Shown: in pieces, positions 1 through 7,744 of the stretch
Layout of the letters: each line of letters starts with the position of its first letter
How positions within the stretch are numbered: position 1 is the first letter of the stretch
Assembly (NCBI GenBank): GCA_049292975.1
Contig: JBATRZ010000041.1
Coordinates: 1 to 35,219, forward strand
Length of the DNA: 35,219 bases
Source: JBGSWE01 sp049292975
GTDB lineage: Bacteria > Patescibacteriota > Saccharimonadia > Saccharimonadales > JACDBH01
Direction of reading: 5' to 3'
Notes under the pieces: model-generated
The model's database searches: none
The model's input: the letters and a program-made list of their open reading frames with translations, nothing else
Told to the model about the DNA's origin: nothing
Position numbers and translations under genes: made by a program

Positions 1-567
1 GCTGATGACTTCCCCGCTTACCCGTTCTACATCGGCAGCTGGCAGGTCTATTTTATTAAGCACCGGTATAATCTCGAGATTCGCTGCTATAGCCAGATAA
101 ACATTGGCCAGCGTCTGCGCCTGTATGCCCTGGCTGGCATCTACCACCAAGATGGCACCCTCGCAGGCCTCAAGGCTGCGCGACACCTCGTAACTGAAAT
201 CCACGTGACCGGGGGTATCTATCAGGTTAAGCTCATACTCAACCATGTGCGATGCGCCATATGCGATGCGCGAAACATTGGCCATTGGCGATGAGCTATG
301 GGGCTGCAATTGCCCATTGCTATTTGCTAATTTTTCGCCCATGGCTATTTGCTCATTGCTCATTGCCCGCCGGTACTTCATGCGCACCGGCGCCAGCTTG
401 ATGGTAATGCCGCGTTCGCGCTCCAGATCCATCTTGTCCAGCAGCTGGGCTTTCATATCACGCTTCTGTACCGTGCCGGTCAGTTCCAGCAAGCGGTCGG
501 CCAGCGTAGATTTGCCGTGGTCGATGTGCGCGATGATGCAGAAGTTACGGATATGATCTTGGTTCAT
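1..567 (-). CDS. lepA: Elongation factor 4 (LepA), N-terminal 189 codons, runs off the window
   Basis: Ribosome-associated GTPase that acts on stalled or mis-translocated ribosomes. The reading frame starts at the ATG at 567 and stays open to the window edge. Visible G motifs in order: AHIDHGKST (G1), RERGITIK (G2), DTPGH (G3) and NKID (G4). A TATAAT box sits 9 nt before the ATG (577-582), so the mRNA is probably leaderless or nearly so. Oddity: between the switch I region (RMKYRR) and the strand leading to DTPGH there are about 35-40 extra residues, encoded by imperfect repeats on 245-370; most LepA proteins have only a short loop there. EF-G/TypA-like GTPases were considered, but the G1 context and the strand before G3 favour LepA. 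Confidence 0.93.
   Translation of the reverse strand, partial: MNQDHIRNFCIIAHIDHGKSTLADRLLELTGTVQKRDMKAQLLDKMDLERERGITIKLAPVRMKYRRAMSNEQIAMGEKLANSNGQLQPHSSSPMANVSRIAYGASHMVEYELNLIDTPGHVDFSYEVSRSLEACEGAILVVDASQGIQAQTLANVYLAIAANLEIIPVLNKIDLPAADVERVSGEVIS
250..370 (-). repeat. In-frame imperfect direct repeats inside lepA
   Basis: On the minus strand the motif AGCAAATAGCMATGGGC occurs twice, separated by GAAAAATT, and is flanked by short ATGAGCA and CAATGG echoes. Immediately after comes a second pair, GCGCATCGCAYATGG twice. All copies keep the lepA frame open and encode a Ser/Asn/Gln/Met-rich loop. This looks like repeat expansion or a small inserted repeat element in a surface loop of the G domain. 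Confidence 0.75.
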
Positions 568-666
568 AGAGGACTAATTATAACAGAGGTAGTAAGAAGT
601 TAAAAGGAGGGGAGCATGTATAATCTTCTGGCCTATTCTGCACGGCCGCGTTAAAAGCGCAGAAGC

Positions 667-2271
667 TTACCAGTCAATCTTCACGGGTCGCAACACGAAT
701 CTGCCCGCCTGGCGCAGTTTGCGTACCACCGGCACGGCCTCTTCCAGGCTGAAGAGCGATGACATGCCTATGTGTACCGTGGCAGTAACCGATGCGATCA
801 AAAACAGCTTGAAGCCAAGGGTGATAAAACCCGTATCGCCCGACTGCAGCGGGAACAGATTAACCATAATATAGGTTGCCACCACGCTAAAGCCTGTAAC
901 CGACATGATACGCCAGATACCGCCCCAGAAGACACGGTCGAACAGGCGGTGGTCCTTAATAAGCATGATGCTGAACAGGATTGCAACTTCAGAGGCAGCC
1001 ACGATACTCTGCGCCATGGCCAGCCCTGACACGCCGTAATTCCAGGGGCGCGAGAGGTTCCAGGCCAGCACGATGTTAAGGGCGATGGCAAAGACGGATA
1101 CGATAAGCGGCGTCCAGGTGTCCTTCTGGGCATAGAAGTAGCGCGAGATGATGGCATACAGCACACGGAAAAAGATTGCCGCGCACAAGAAGCCGAAGAT
1201 AGCGGCTATTTCCGGCGCGTCCTTGGCAAAGATGATACGCGCCAGGTAGCCGCGGGCAAAGAAGCAGATAACCACCACCGGCACCGTAATCCAGACCATG
1301 ATGCGCAGGATCTGCAGGAACTCCTTGCGGAACAGATCGGTCCGCCCCTGGGCCAGCCGCTCACTCATCGCTGGGAAGGCGGCCGTAGAGATGGTCGAGC
1401 CTATCAGCAAAATTGGCGCGGTGTGCAGCGTATAGGCATTCTCATAAAAGCTAAGATAACTAGTGCCAAGACGGGATGCAAAATTGGTCTCTACCACCGA
1501 GTTGATGGAATCAAGTCCCTGATCTACGCTTCTAGGCGGCAGCTGGCGCATAATCTTGCGGAAATCGGCCGATGACCAGTTGATGATCGGCCGCCAGCGG
1601 AAGTTAAGCCCGCCATTGCCAAAAAACACCACTACTACCTGCAAGATGGCGCCTATTAGGGCACCGAGCCCAAGCCCCACCAGGCCTATGTTGTCCTTGA
1701 ACACGAATATGCTCGTAATTATTGCCAAGTTATAGATGATCGGACCGATAGCATAGAAAAAGAAGCGGCCGAAGGTCTGCTGGGTAGCCGTCATGATGCC
1801 CGCGACCGTGAAGAGCAGCGGGTTAAACGCCACCAGGCGCATCATGATGACTGCGTTGTGCAGCTGCGCCGGCTCCATATTCGGCGCCACGATATGCTTG
1901 ATCAGCGGTCCGGCGAAGATGAATATCAAGATGCCCACGAAGGCCATGACCAGGGCCAGCAAGTTAAGCAGCGAGGTAGAAAGTTCCCACACGCCCTTGC
2001 GGTCGTGCCGCTCCATATGATCCGCCAGGACAGGTATGAAGGCCACGCCCAGGGCACCGGCGGCGACGGTGTAAAAAAAGAAGTCTGGAATCTTGAAAGC
2101 CGCAAAGAACGCATCGGTGCTCTCGGGACCGAAAGCGCTGAAGTTGGCATTGACAAGCTTAACGCGCAGGAAGCCAAGTACCTGCCCTATCAACGAGGTC
2201 GCTACCAGCAGGGCGGCGGCACCGCCGACGCTCAGGCGCCCTCGGGCGCGGCTTAGGATTTGGCCTTTCAC
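667..2271 (-). CDS. murJ: Lipid II flippase MurJ (MviN family)
   Basis: Integral membrane MOP-superfamily flippase that moves lipid II across the cytoplasmic membrane for peptidoglycan synthesis. The 534-aa protein is hydrophobic throughout with about 13-14 membrane segments. It has the family N-terminal region (LIGQVLGFLRVKLVNANF, then TDAFFAAFKIPDFFFY) and a central PPRSVDQGLDSINSVVET stretch. The start is a GTG at 2271 with GGAG 8 nt upstream. It is the last gene before lepA on the same strand; the 99-nt gap carries lepA's own -10 box, so the two are probably separate units. Length is usual for the family. Confidence 0.93.
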   Translation of the reverse strand: MKGQILSRARGRLSVGGAAALLVATSLIGQVLGFLRVKLVNANFSAFGPESTDAFFAAFKIPDFFFYTVAAGALGVAFIPVLADHMERHDRKGVWELSTSLLNLLALVMAFVGILIFIFAGPLIKHIVAPNMEPAQLHNAVIMMRLVAFNPLLFTVAGIMTATQQTFGRFFFYAIGPIIYNLAIITSIFVFKDNIGLVGLGLGALIGAILQVVVVFFGNGGLNFRWRPIINWSSADFRKIMRQLPPRSVDQGLDSINSVVETNFASRLGTSYLSFYENAYTLHTAPILLIGSTISTAAFPAMSERLAQGRTDLFRKEFLQILRIMVWITVPVVVICFFARGYLARIIFAKDAPEIAAIFGFLCAAIFFRVLYAIISRYFYAQKDTWTPLIVSVFAIALNIVLAWNLSRPWNYGVSGLAMAQSIVAASEVAILFSIMLIKDHRLFDRVFWGGIWRIMSVTGFSVVATYIMVNLFPLQSGDTGFITLGFKLFLIASVTATVHIGMSSLFSLEEAVPVVRKLRQAGRFVLRPVKIDW

Positions 2272-2462
2272 CCTGCAGGACTCCGCTTAACCGTCTGATG
2301 TATATTGAGCGGTAGAAGCAGGCAGCAGGATTCAGCCGTCAACCAAATATTGTAAATTTTTTGGAGTCTGACGGGGTTCATCACCATCATTATATGCGAG
2401 CTCTTATGAGGTAGCCAGTGTGAACTTAGCGGTTTTTTTGGGCAATGGCTTATTATATGCTC

Positions 2463-3227
2463 ATGTTTATCCGTAACCTGAAGGCGCAGATTGATACCTA
2501 TGTCCAGAACAAGACCTGGTATTGGTATGTCCCGGTGTGGCTTTTTGGATGGTATTTGTTCATTAATCTGCTTAGTTTTGATCTGGGGGGCGATATGCCC
2601 TTCATTATCAGTATCGCGTATGGTGCCAACTTCATCCTTCACGAGGCCGCCCATTTGGCAACAGCTTTTTTGCCCGATATATTAGTGTCGGCGGCTGGCT
2701 CGGCCGCCGAGCTACTGCTGGGCATGTTGCTGATTATTATCGGCATTAGGGGCAAAACGTACTTTGCCAGCCTGTTCGGGTTCCTATGGTTCATGCTTGC
2801 CACCCAAAGCGTAGCCGATTACATAGCAGATGCCCGCACCCAAGCGCTGCCTCTGGTGAGTTTTGGCGGCGGTGATCCCATGCACGACTGGAACTTTATC
2901 CTGGGAGAACTAGGCCTGCTCGGCCAGGAAGCCATGCTAGCTGCCATACTGCGGGCTGTGGGCATAGCTGTTGGGCTATTTGGCCTAGTCTTCAGCGGCT
3001 GGATTATTTACAAGATAGCCGCCGCCAAGCCCGCGCCCCAGATGAGCAATGATGAAGCCCAGTTGCTGCACGAGACCGCCCAGAGCAAGGGCCTGCACGC
3101 GGCACCGCCAGAACATTTCAAACAGGTCAAAGGAGACCTGTATCCCACTGCCTACAAAGGCCCCCTGGCCGCCCCCAACCGGACCGAAGCAGACAAACCA
3201 GAAACCAAAGGGTCGGACCCTTTATAA
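2463..3227 (+). CDS. Membrane protein with HExxH motif, M50-like metallopeptidase candidate
   Basis: 254-aa membrane protein, annotated by motif only. HEAAH lies in the second hydrophobic segment (FILHEAAHLATAF), as in membrane-embedded zinc proteases. A later DPMHDWNFILGE stretch could supply the third metal ligand. About five membrane segments are followed by a polar 60-residue cytoplasmic-type tail. The start is uncertain: an in-frame ATG lies at 2445, but TATTAT at 2451-2456 is 6 nt before the ATG at 2463, matching the leaderless pattern of other genes here. The gene is divergent from murJ. Substrate unknown. It could be an inactive homologue. Confidence 0.6.
   Translation: MFIRNLKAQIDTYVQNKTWYWYVPVWLFGWYLFINLLSFDLGGDMPFIISIAYGANFILHEAAHLATAFLPDILVSAAGSAAELLLGMLLIIIGIRGKTYFASLFGFLWFMLATQSVADYIADARTQALPLVSFGGGDPMHDWNFILGELGLLGQEAMLAAILRAVGIAVGLFGLVFSGWIIYKIAAAKPAPQMSNDEAQLLHETAQSKGLHAAPPEHFKQVKGDLYPTAYKGPLAAPNRTEADKPETKGSDPL
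3207..3223. repeat. Perfect 17-nt odd palindrome at the 3' end of the HExxH gene
   Basis: AAAGGGTC, one central G, then GACCCTTT. It encodes the last residues KGSDPL and runs into the stop codon. No U-tract follows, so it is a weak terminator candidate at best. It shares the core GGGTC-N-GACCC with the palindrome at 4001-4023. Confidence 0.75.
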
Positions 3228-3249
3228 TTGAAAAATGTGGTGTAATATC

Positions 3250-3278
3250 TTGACAATTTAATGCGTTTATGCTAATAT
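3250..3278 (+). promoter_or_regulatory. Strong sigma-70-type promoter for the structured leader
   Basis: TTGACA at 3250-3255, 17-nt spacer, TAATAT at 3273-3278. The 12-mer TTATGCTAATAT around the -10 recurs exactly at the helicase promoter (18241-18252). Start of transcription is expected near 3285, about 205 nt upstream of the next ATG. Confidence 0.85.
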
Positions 3279-3284
3279 GTATAG

Positions 3285-3491
3285 GTTTTTAGGTGAGATT
3301 ACTCCCTGAAAACGCAATTTTACAAGCTCTCTGTTACACCCCTGTCAATTTACCCCACGGACCAAGTCCCGCGGGGACCCCGCTCAAGGGTATTGCTCCT
3401 ATTTGTAGCTGGAATATAGCTCACGATTATTATCGTGATTTGTATTCCAGTTACGAAAATTGGCGAAAGCCACCAACAAAGGAGCAATAAT
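3285..3491 (+). promoter_or_regulatory. Long structured 5' leader that can sequester the ribosome-binding site
   Basis: TATTGCTCCT (3391-3400) is perfectly complementary to AGGAGCAATA (3480-3489), which contains the Shine-Dalgarno sequence of the gene at 3492. The enclosed RNA holds two more helices. The first is GTAGCTGGAATA (3405-3416) with TATTCCAGTTAC (3443-3454), capped by TCACGAT/ATCGTGA around a TATT loop. The second is TGGC-GAAA-GCCA (3461-3472), a GNRA-tetraloop hairpin. This gives a three-way junction closed by the Shine-Dalgarno helix, an arrangement typical of riboswitches or RNA thermometers. It matches no riboswitch class I recognise. The first 100 nt contain further GC-rich hairpins. 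Confidence 0.7.
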
Positions 3492-3758
3492 ATGACAACC
3501 AAAGCCATCACTGCAAACAACAACCTCAACGAGAAGTTAAGGCCATATATGCGATACCTGTTCGGTATTACATATCTGTGCTATTTAAGTGGAATGGTGC
3601 TGATCTTCGGATCAGTCACCAAGCCAACCGAGGACCGCAGTACGGTCATCGCCGTAGGCGTCATATTCCTCGTTTTTGCGGGCGTATTGATGTCATTGAT
3701 CTTCGTGATCAATCACATCGTAAAAGCCATAGACCCGCCAGAAGGGCCCGACCGGTGA
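3492..3758 (+). CDS. Small two-helix membrane protein, unknown function
   Basis: 88 residues. A polar N-terminus (MTTKAITANNNLNEKLRPY) is followed by two membrane segments (about 22-42 and 51-76) separated by a short charged loop (TKPTEDRST), then a short Pro/acidic tail. The start is fixed by AGGAG 7-8 nt upstream. I do not recognise a family. It is the only gene behind the strong promoter and structured leader, so its translation is probably conditional; the leader is the best clue to its role. Confidence 0.7.
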   Translation: MTTKAITANNNLNEKLRPYMRYLFGITYLCYLSGMVLIFGSVTKPTEDRSTVIAVGVIFLVFAGVLMSLIFVINHIVKAIDPPEGPDR

Positions 3759-3983
3759 GTTACCACTGACCGGAGGCCATGACCAACAAATCGAAGCGCT
3801 GTGCGAGCTAGCCGCGAGTTGCATGACTTTAACGACTGGGGTTCCCTCAGATCGTCAAGGACTACGCACTTGCCTGGCCACAGGGTGACAGAGAGCTTAC
3901 GCGGGAGCGGAGACAGGAAAGGTTAAAGACTTGAATGGCAAAGCGCCGTTCGTCCCACAACCCCACCCTGACTCCAATCCCGC
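3759..3983 (+). other. Gene-free stretch, possible decayed coding remnant
   Basis: No intact gene. Between about 3833 and 3931 one plus frame reads protein-like (QIVKDYALAWPQGDREL, then RERRQERLKT and stop), and an upstream stretch in another frame (ELHDFNDWG) would join it by a frameshift. There is no start codon or ribosome-binding site. It may be a pseudogene scrap or chance. Confidence 0.25.
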
Positions 3984-4064
3984 AAGCTCCATAGCAGACA
4001 ATGCTAGGGTCAGACCCTAGCATGTACAAGGTTGAACCTTGTACAGTTGTCTTCTGCGGAGCTT
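3984..4064. repeat. Y-shaped element: outer stem enclosing two perfect 23-nt palindromes
   Basis: Outer helix AAGCTCC (3984-3990) with GGAGCTT (4058-4064), then GCAGA (3994-3998) with TCTGC (4053-4057). Inside are two odd palindromes, each 11 nt + 1 centre + 11 nt: ATGCTAGGGTC-A-GACCCTAGCAT (4001-4023) and TGTACAAGGTT-G-AACCTTGTACA (4023-4045), sharing one T. As RNA or cruciform DNA this folds into a three-way junction with almost no unpaired base. No flanking gene overlaps it. Confidence 0.85.
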
Positions 4065-4403
4065 ATATAAATTTCAAATCGTCTTTAGCGATTTGTCCAT
4101 GGGCTTCTTGGCCATTCAAAATGACTCCTGATTTGGGCGTTGTTCAAAACTACAAGTTATGCCAAGCACGTGTTTAAGCCCTTCTTCTGCTTCTAAAGAT
4201 AGAAAGAAGAAGGGTGAGTAGTGCCAAATTCGTAGCACTTTTGCGGTGCAGCGGGCTATGCTCGCTGACGGGCAAAAGTTACCTCTCTGTGGCCTTGTAA
4301 GTTTTGACAACTGGCCAAGTCAAGAGCCGTTTTGGGCCGAGTCTTTTGGGTTACCTTTTTGTCGGCACAAAAAGGTAACAATTTGCTTCCTTATTTAAAG
4401 AAG
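4065..4403. other. Gene-free stretch with serial hairpins downstream of ftsH
   Basis: Hairpins seen: CAAATCG/CGATTTG near 4076-4096; CCCTTCTTCT (4179-4188) with AGAAGAAGGG (4205-4214); a CTTTTG/CAAAAG stem around 4238-4278 with CAGCG/CGCTG inside; and a perfect 13-bp helix GTTACCTTTTTGT (4350-4362) with ACAAAAAGGTAAC (4367-4379), loop CGGC. The last lies 25 nt past the ftsH stop and may act as its 3' end or as a REP-like element, though no clear U-tract follows. Confidence 0.6.
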
Positions 4404-6275
4404 TTAATAGAGAGCCGCTTCCTTGGGCATCTTAGACCCCTCCAAAATAGCCAGCACCTCTTCGGCTTCAACGGTTTCTTTCTTAAGCAGCGCGTCTTTG
4501 AGTTCTTCGAGGTTGGCCAGGTTAGATCTGATGACGCTGCTGGCGCGGGCTGCCGCCTCGGTAATCAGGCTTTCTACTTCGTCGTCAATGAGCTTGGCAG
4601 TCTCATCTGAATACTGGCGCTCATGCACCATGCGCTCCAGCATCATGCCCTCTTCGACGTGGAACACCTGGTTACGCAGCTTACCCTTGCCCATACCTTG
4701 GTTCAGCACCATCTCGCGGGCCAGTTCGGCCGCCTTCTGCAAATCGGATCCCGCACCAGTAGTCACACGATCGGTGCCATATTTTACTTCCTCGGCGATA
4801 CGGCCGCCCAGCATGCGGGCCAGCACATCCTTGTACTCTACGATGCTGTGGTAGCTCTTGTCTTCTGGCGGAATAAACCAGGTCACGCCGCCGGTACTGC
4901 CGCGCGGGATTATGGTTACCTTGTGCACTTGGTCGCTGTCAGGCAGGACATGGCCAACTATGGCGTGGCCAGCCTCATGGTAAGCGGTAAGCTCTTTTTC
5001 TTTTTCTGACATAATTTTGCTTTTTCGCTCAGGACCGATGGCAACCTTCTCGAAGGCAGCCGTGACATCGGCGTTGGTGATTTCCTTGCGGTTGTCACGC
5101 GCGGTCAGGATAGCTGCTTCGTTGGCTATGTTCTGCAGGTCGGCACCGCTGCTGCCGGCTGATTTTGCAGCCAGGGCGTCCAGATCTACATTCTTGCTGA
5201 GCGGTTTCTTGGCAAAGTGGATCTTCAGGATCGCCTCGCGGTCCTTGCGGTCCGGCAGGCCGATGTTAACGCGGCGGTCAAAGCGGCCGGGACGCAGCAG
5301 GGCTGGATCCAGCACGTCAGCGCGGTTGGTCGCAGCCAGTACGATTACATTGGCGCCTTGTTCAAAGCCGTCCATCTCAACCAGTATTTGGTTTAGGGTC
5401 TGTTCGCGCTCGTCGTGTCCGCCGCCCATGCCGCTTCCGCGCTTGCGGCCGACTGCATCAATCTCGTCTACAAATATAATGCAAGGCGCGTTCTTTTTGG
5501 CCTTGGCAAATAAATCGCGCACCCGTGAGGCGCCTACGCCTACGAACATCTCCACGAATTCCGAACCGCTGATGCTGAAAAACGGTGCGTTAGCCTCGCC
5601 TGCCACGGCGCGGGCCAGCATAGTCTTACCGGTACCGGGAGGGCCTATCAGCAGCACACCTTTAGGAATCTTGGCGCCTAATTCTTCAAACTTCTTGGGG
5701 AACTTCAAAAACTCAACGACTTCCTGCAGATCCTGCTTGGCCTCGTCCGAGCCGGCGATGTCCTTGAAGGTAACTTTGTCTTTCTCGTTGCCGTACAGGC
5801 GGGCCCGTGATTTGCCGAACGATAACGCCTGGTTACCTTGTCCTTGGGCGCTCCTGAGCATAAAGAACAAGATAAAACCTATCAGAATTACCGGCAGCAG
5901 CGAGATGCCCAGCTGCGCCCAGATACCCCCGCCTTCGGACGGGGTCTTGAACTGTACAACGACTTTGCTGGTATCAAGGCCGTCATCGGCCAGGGTCGCA
6001 TTGGGATCGCGCTGTGACGACAGGGTCGCTTTGTCTTTGTCATTCTCGGTAATTTCTACTTCGGGGCCGGATATGACCCATTTATCATGCTTGCCATCGT
6101 TAGCGTCCGATACAGCTTGGCTGTACGGAATTTCCTTGAGCTGGCTTGGCTGGTTGTAGGCGGCAAAGATAACTGCACCAATTAAAAGTAACATAGCTAC
6201 AAAGCCGATGTTCTTGATGCCCTGCTTGGTCTTATCCCCCCCTGGTTTTTTCGAACGAAACGGTTTTTTCTCCAT
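4404..6275 (-). CDS. ftsH: ATP-dependent zinc metalloprotease FtsH
   Basis: Membrane-anchored AAA+ protease for quality control and regulated proteolysis. 623 aa: N-terminal membrane segment (about 25-43), periplasmic domain with QLKEIPYSQAV, second membrane segment (about 120-141), Walker A GPPGTGKT, Walker B IIFVDEID, arginine-finger region RPGRFDR, and M41 zinc site HEAGH. It starts with ATG at 6275, preceded by GGAG, 32 nt after tilS on the same strand. A TATAAT only 8 nt before the ATG could add a second, near-leaderless promoter. All catalytic motifs are intact and the length is usual. Confidence 0.97.
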   Translation of the reverse strand: MEKKPFRSKKPGGDKTKQGIKNIGFVAMLLLIGAVIFAAYNQPSQLKEIPYSQAVSDANDGKHDKWVISGPEVEITENDKDKATLSSQRDPNATLADDGLDTSKVVVQFKTPSEGGGIWAQLGISLLPVILIGFILFFMLRSAQGQGNQALSFGKSRARLYGNEKDKVTFKDIAGSDEAKQDLQEVVEFLKFPKKFEELGAKIPKGVLLIGPPGTGKTMLARAVAGEANAPFFSISGSEFVEMFVGVGASRVRDLFAKAKKNAPCIIFVDEIDAVGRKRGSGMGGGHDEREQTLNQILVEMDGFEQGANVIVLAATNRADVLDPALLRPGRFDRRVNIGLPDRKDREAILKIHFAKKPLSKNVDLDALAAKSAGSSGADLQNIANEAAILTARDNRKEITNADVTAAFEKVAIGPERKSKIMSEKEKELTAYHEAGHAIVGHVLPDSDQVHKVTIIPRGSTGGVTWFIPPEDKSYHSIVEYKDVLARMLGGRIAEEVKYGTDRVTTGAGSDLQKAAELAREMVLNQGMGKGKLRNQVFHVEEGMMLERMVHERQYSDETAKLIDDEVESLITEAAARASSVIRSNLANLEELKDALLKKETVEAEEVLAILEGSKMPKEAALY

Positions 6276-6307
6276 AACACTCCATTATACAGATGGAACG
6301 GTTTTGT

Positions 6308-7225
6308 TTAAACTGTTTTAAACTCGGCTTTTGTCTTGCTAAAGGCTACTTTACTGGTTGAATCCAGTAAAAGCTCGGTGTTGGGCCTTGCGGTACGGAT
6401 AGAGACAGTCAGGCGGTCTACCAGCCAGCGGCTGAGCTGCCGCTTGCCGTTGGCCCGCAGCCACTCGGCTACCAGCTCGGCCGCCACGGCGTACGGCAGG
6501 ATTGCCACGTCCATGCGCCGCAAAACTTTCCGGCTGGGCTGCATGTGCAAGATGGTTTCCAGCTGTGTATCGATAGCTTGGTTCAGGTCGCGCTGGCGCT
6601 TAAGCAGCGCGACCAGCTTGTGATAATCGGTCTTTGATTTGGCCTTTGCCTTGGGTACGATGGTGTGCCGAACATAGTTGCGCTTGTAATCCTGGTTGGT
6701 GTTGGTGCTGTCTTCGTGCCAGGTTAGGCCGTTTGCTTCGGCGTAAGCCCGCAGGCGGCTTTTTGGCACATGGGCAACGGGCCGGATGATGCCGTCTTGG
6801 CTTTTAAGCGATGTCAGGCCCTTGCGGCCGGTGCCGCGCATCAAGTTTAAAATAGCCGTCTCGACCACGTCATCCAGGTGATGTGCCGTAACAATGCCCC
6901 GCGCATCAGCATGCTGTTGGACCTTGCGCAGGAAGGCATAGCGCGCTTCGCGGGCGGCGGCTTCGCTTGCCTCAGGACCGAGCGATCCTTCTTCAAACAC
7001 AAACGGCAGCTTGTGGCGCACCGCTTCCTCATGCACCAGCTGCCGGTCTATGTGCGAGGCATCGCGGATGCCATGGTCAAAGTGCGCTACGGTAAAATGC
7101 ACGTCCGAGCCCTTACGCGGATACAGCTTGGCCAGCATATCAAGCAGAGCTATTGAATCCACACCGCCGCTGACAGCTACAATGTAATGCCCGGGTTCCA
7201 GCCTGATAGTCTTGGTAATATCCAT
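6308..7225 (-). CDS. tilS: tRNA(Ile)-lysidine synthetase
   Basis: Converts C34 of tRNA-Ile(CAT) to lysidine so that it reads AUA. 305 aa, a short-form enzyme. P-loop-like SGGVDSIALLD at residues 19-29, HFDHGIR, a conserved TAHHLDDVVET motif, NLMRGTGRKGL, and HEDSTN followed by the RNYVRHTIVP region. It lacks the long C-terminal domain of the E. coli enzyme, as in other small bacteria. The likely -10 box TATAGT (7235-7240) is 9 nt before the ATG. It is cotranscribed with ftsH. Its substrate tRNA is encoded in the same window at 24919. Confidence 0.94.
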   Translation of the reverse strand: MDITKTIRLEPGHYIVAVSGGVDSIALLDMLAKLYPRKGSDVHFTVAHFDHGIRDASHIDRQLVHEEAVRHKLPFVFEEGSLGPEASEAAAREARYAFLRKVQQHADARGIVTAHHLDDVVETAILNLMRGTGRKGLTSLKSQDGIIRPVAHVPKSRLRAYAEANGLTWHEDSTNTNQDYKRNYVRHTIVPKAKAKSKTDYHKLVALLKRQRDLNQAIDTQLETILHMQPSRKVLRRMDVAILPYAVAAELVAEWLRANGKRQLSRWLVDRLTVSIRTARPNTELLLDSTSKVAFSKTKAEFKTV

Positions 7226-7240
7226 TGCTTATATACTATA

Positions 7241-7440
7241 CACGCATCCCGCACCGGCAAACCTGCCGTCTGACGCGGCCAGGCACCGGTTTGCGTCTTG
7301 ACCATCCTGGCCTCTGGCCGCAGTGTGTCCGGCCGTGTTTCCGCCGCGTTATAGGGGTAAGGCCCTTTTCTGGCGAGTTCGATGATGCGGCCTGGAAATC
7401 CCAAGCCTTACCTGGCGCCCAGCTCCCCTAAAGCGCTGGC
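7241..7440. other. GC-rich divergent intergenic region with nested inverted repeats
   Basis: Between tilS and tRNA-Met. GCAAACC-TGCC pairs with GGCA-CC-GGTTTGC (about 7256-7294); TAGGGG and TAAGGC (from about 7351) pair with GCCTTA and CCCCTA (to about 7433). The pairing suggests a structured transcript on one strand, but no family is recognised and no terminator is seen. Confidence 0.4.
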
Positions 7441-7480
7441 CAACAGGGGCATAACATGCTACACTGACCCCTGTCTTTAC

Positions 7481-7557
7481 GGCGATGTAGCTCAGTTGGT
7501 TAGAGCACAGGACTCATAAGCCTGGGGTCACTGGTTCAAATCCAGTCATCGCTACCA
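7481..7557 (+). tRNA. Elongator tRNA-Met (CAT)
   Basis: 77 nt with encoded CCA. Acceptor GGCGATG/CATCGCT (first pair G-U), D-arm GCTC/GAGC, anticodon loop CTCATAA, T-arm CTGGTTCAAATCCAG. Body sequence closely matches bacterial elongator tRNA-Met. It lacks initiator features, having a paired acceptor end and pyrimidine 11. Oddity: the last anticodon-stem pair is A31-G39, a mismatch. A TACACT box about 16 nt upstream is the likely -10. Confidence 0.93.
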
Positions 7558-7566
7558 ATAAAAACT

Positions 7567-7589
7567 CCCGTCCCTGCACGGGATTTTTT
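7567..7589 (+). terminator. Rho-independent terminator of tRNA-Met
   Basis: CCCGT, loop CCCTGC, ACGGG, followed by ATTTTTT. It begins 10 nt after the tRNA CCA. Confidence 0.85.
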
Positions 7590-7744
7590 ATATCTATCCC
7601 TGTTTGTGGCAAAAAACCCTTCAAAATGTTGCCTTATCACTCTATAATCAGGAGCAGCATGGTACTAAAGTGCCTGGGAGTATGATAACCAAAGACTATT
7701 GCAGGGACTGTACATTCAAACCTGCCTGGAGGAACGGATAACCT

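Noticed and set aside
3293..3490. A 65-codon frame through the structured leader
   Set aside because: No ribosome-binding site, composition unlike the neighbours, and the same bases form the three-way-junction helices.
4350..4379. Standard terminator for ftsH
   Set aside because: The 13-bp stem is strong, but the minus strand after it reads CCAAAAGAC, without a U-tract; called only a hairpin.
5017..6159. A 380-codon frame antisense to ftsH
   Set aside because: Shadow of the GC-rich ftsH frame; Ser/Arg/Pro-rich translation, no start signal.
7177..7404. A 75-codon minus frame overlapping the tilS start
   Set aside because: Overlaps tilS out of frame and covers its promoter; likely chance in a GC-rich spacer.
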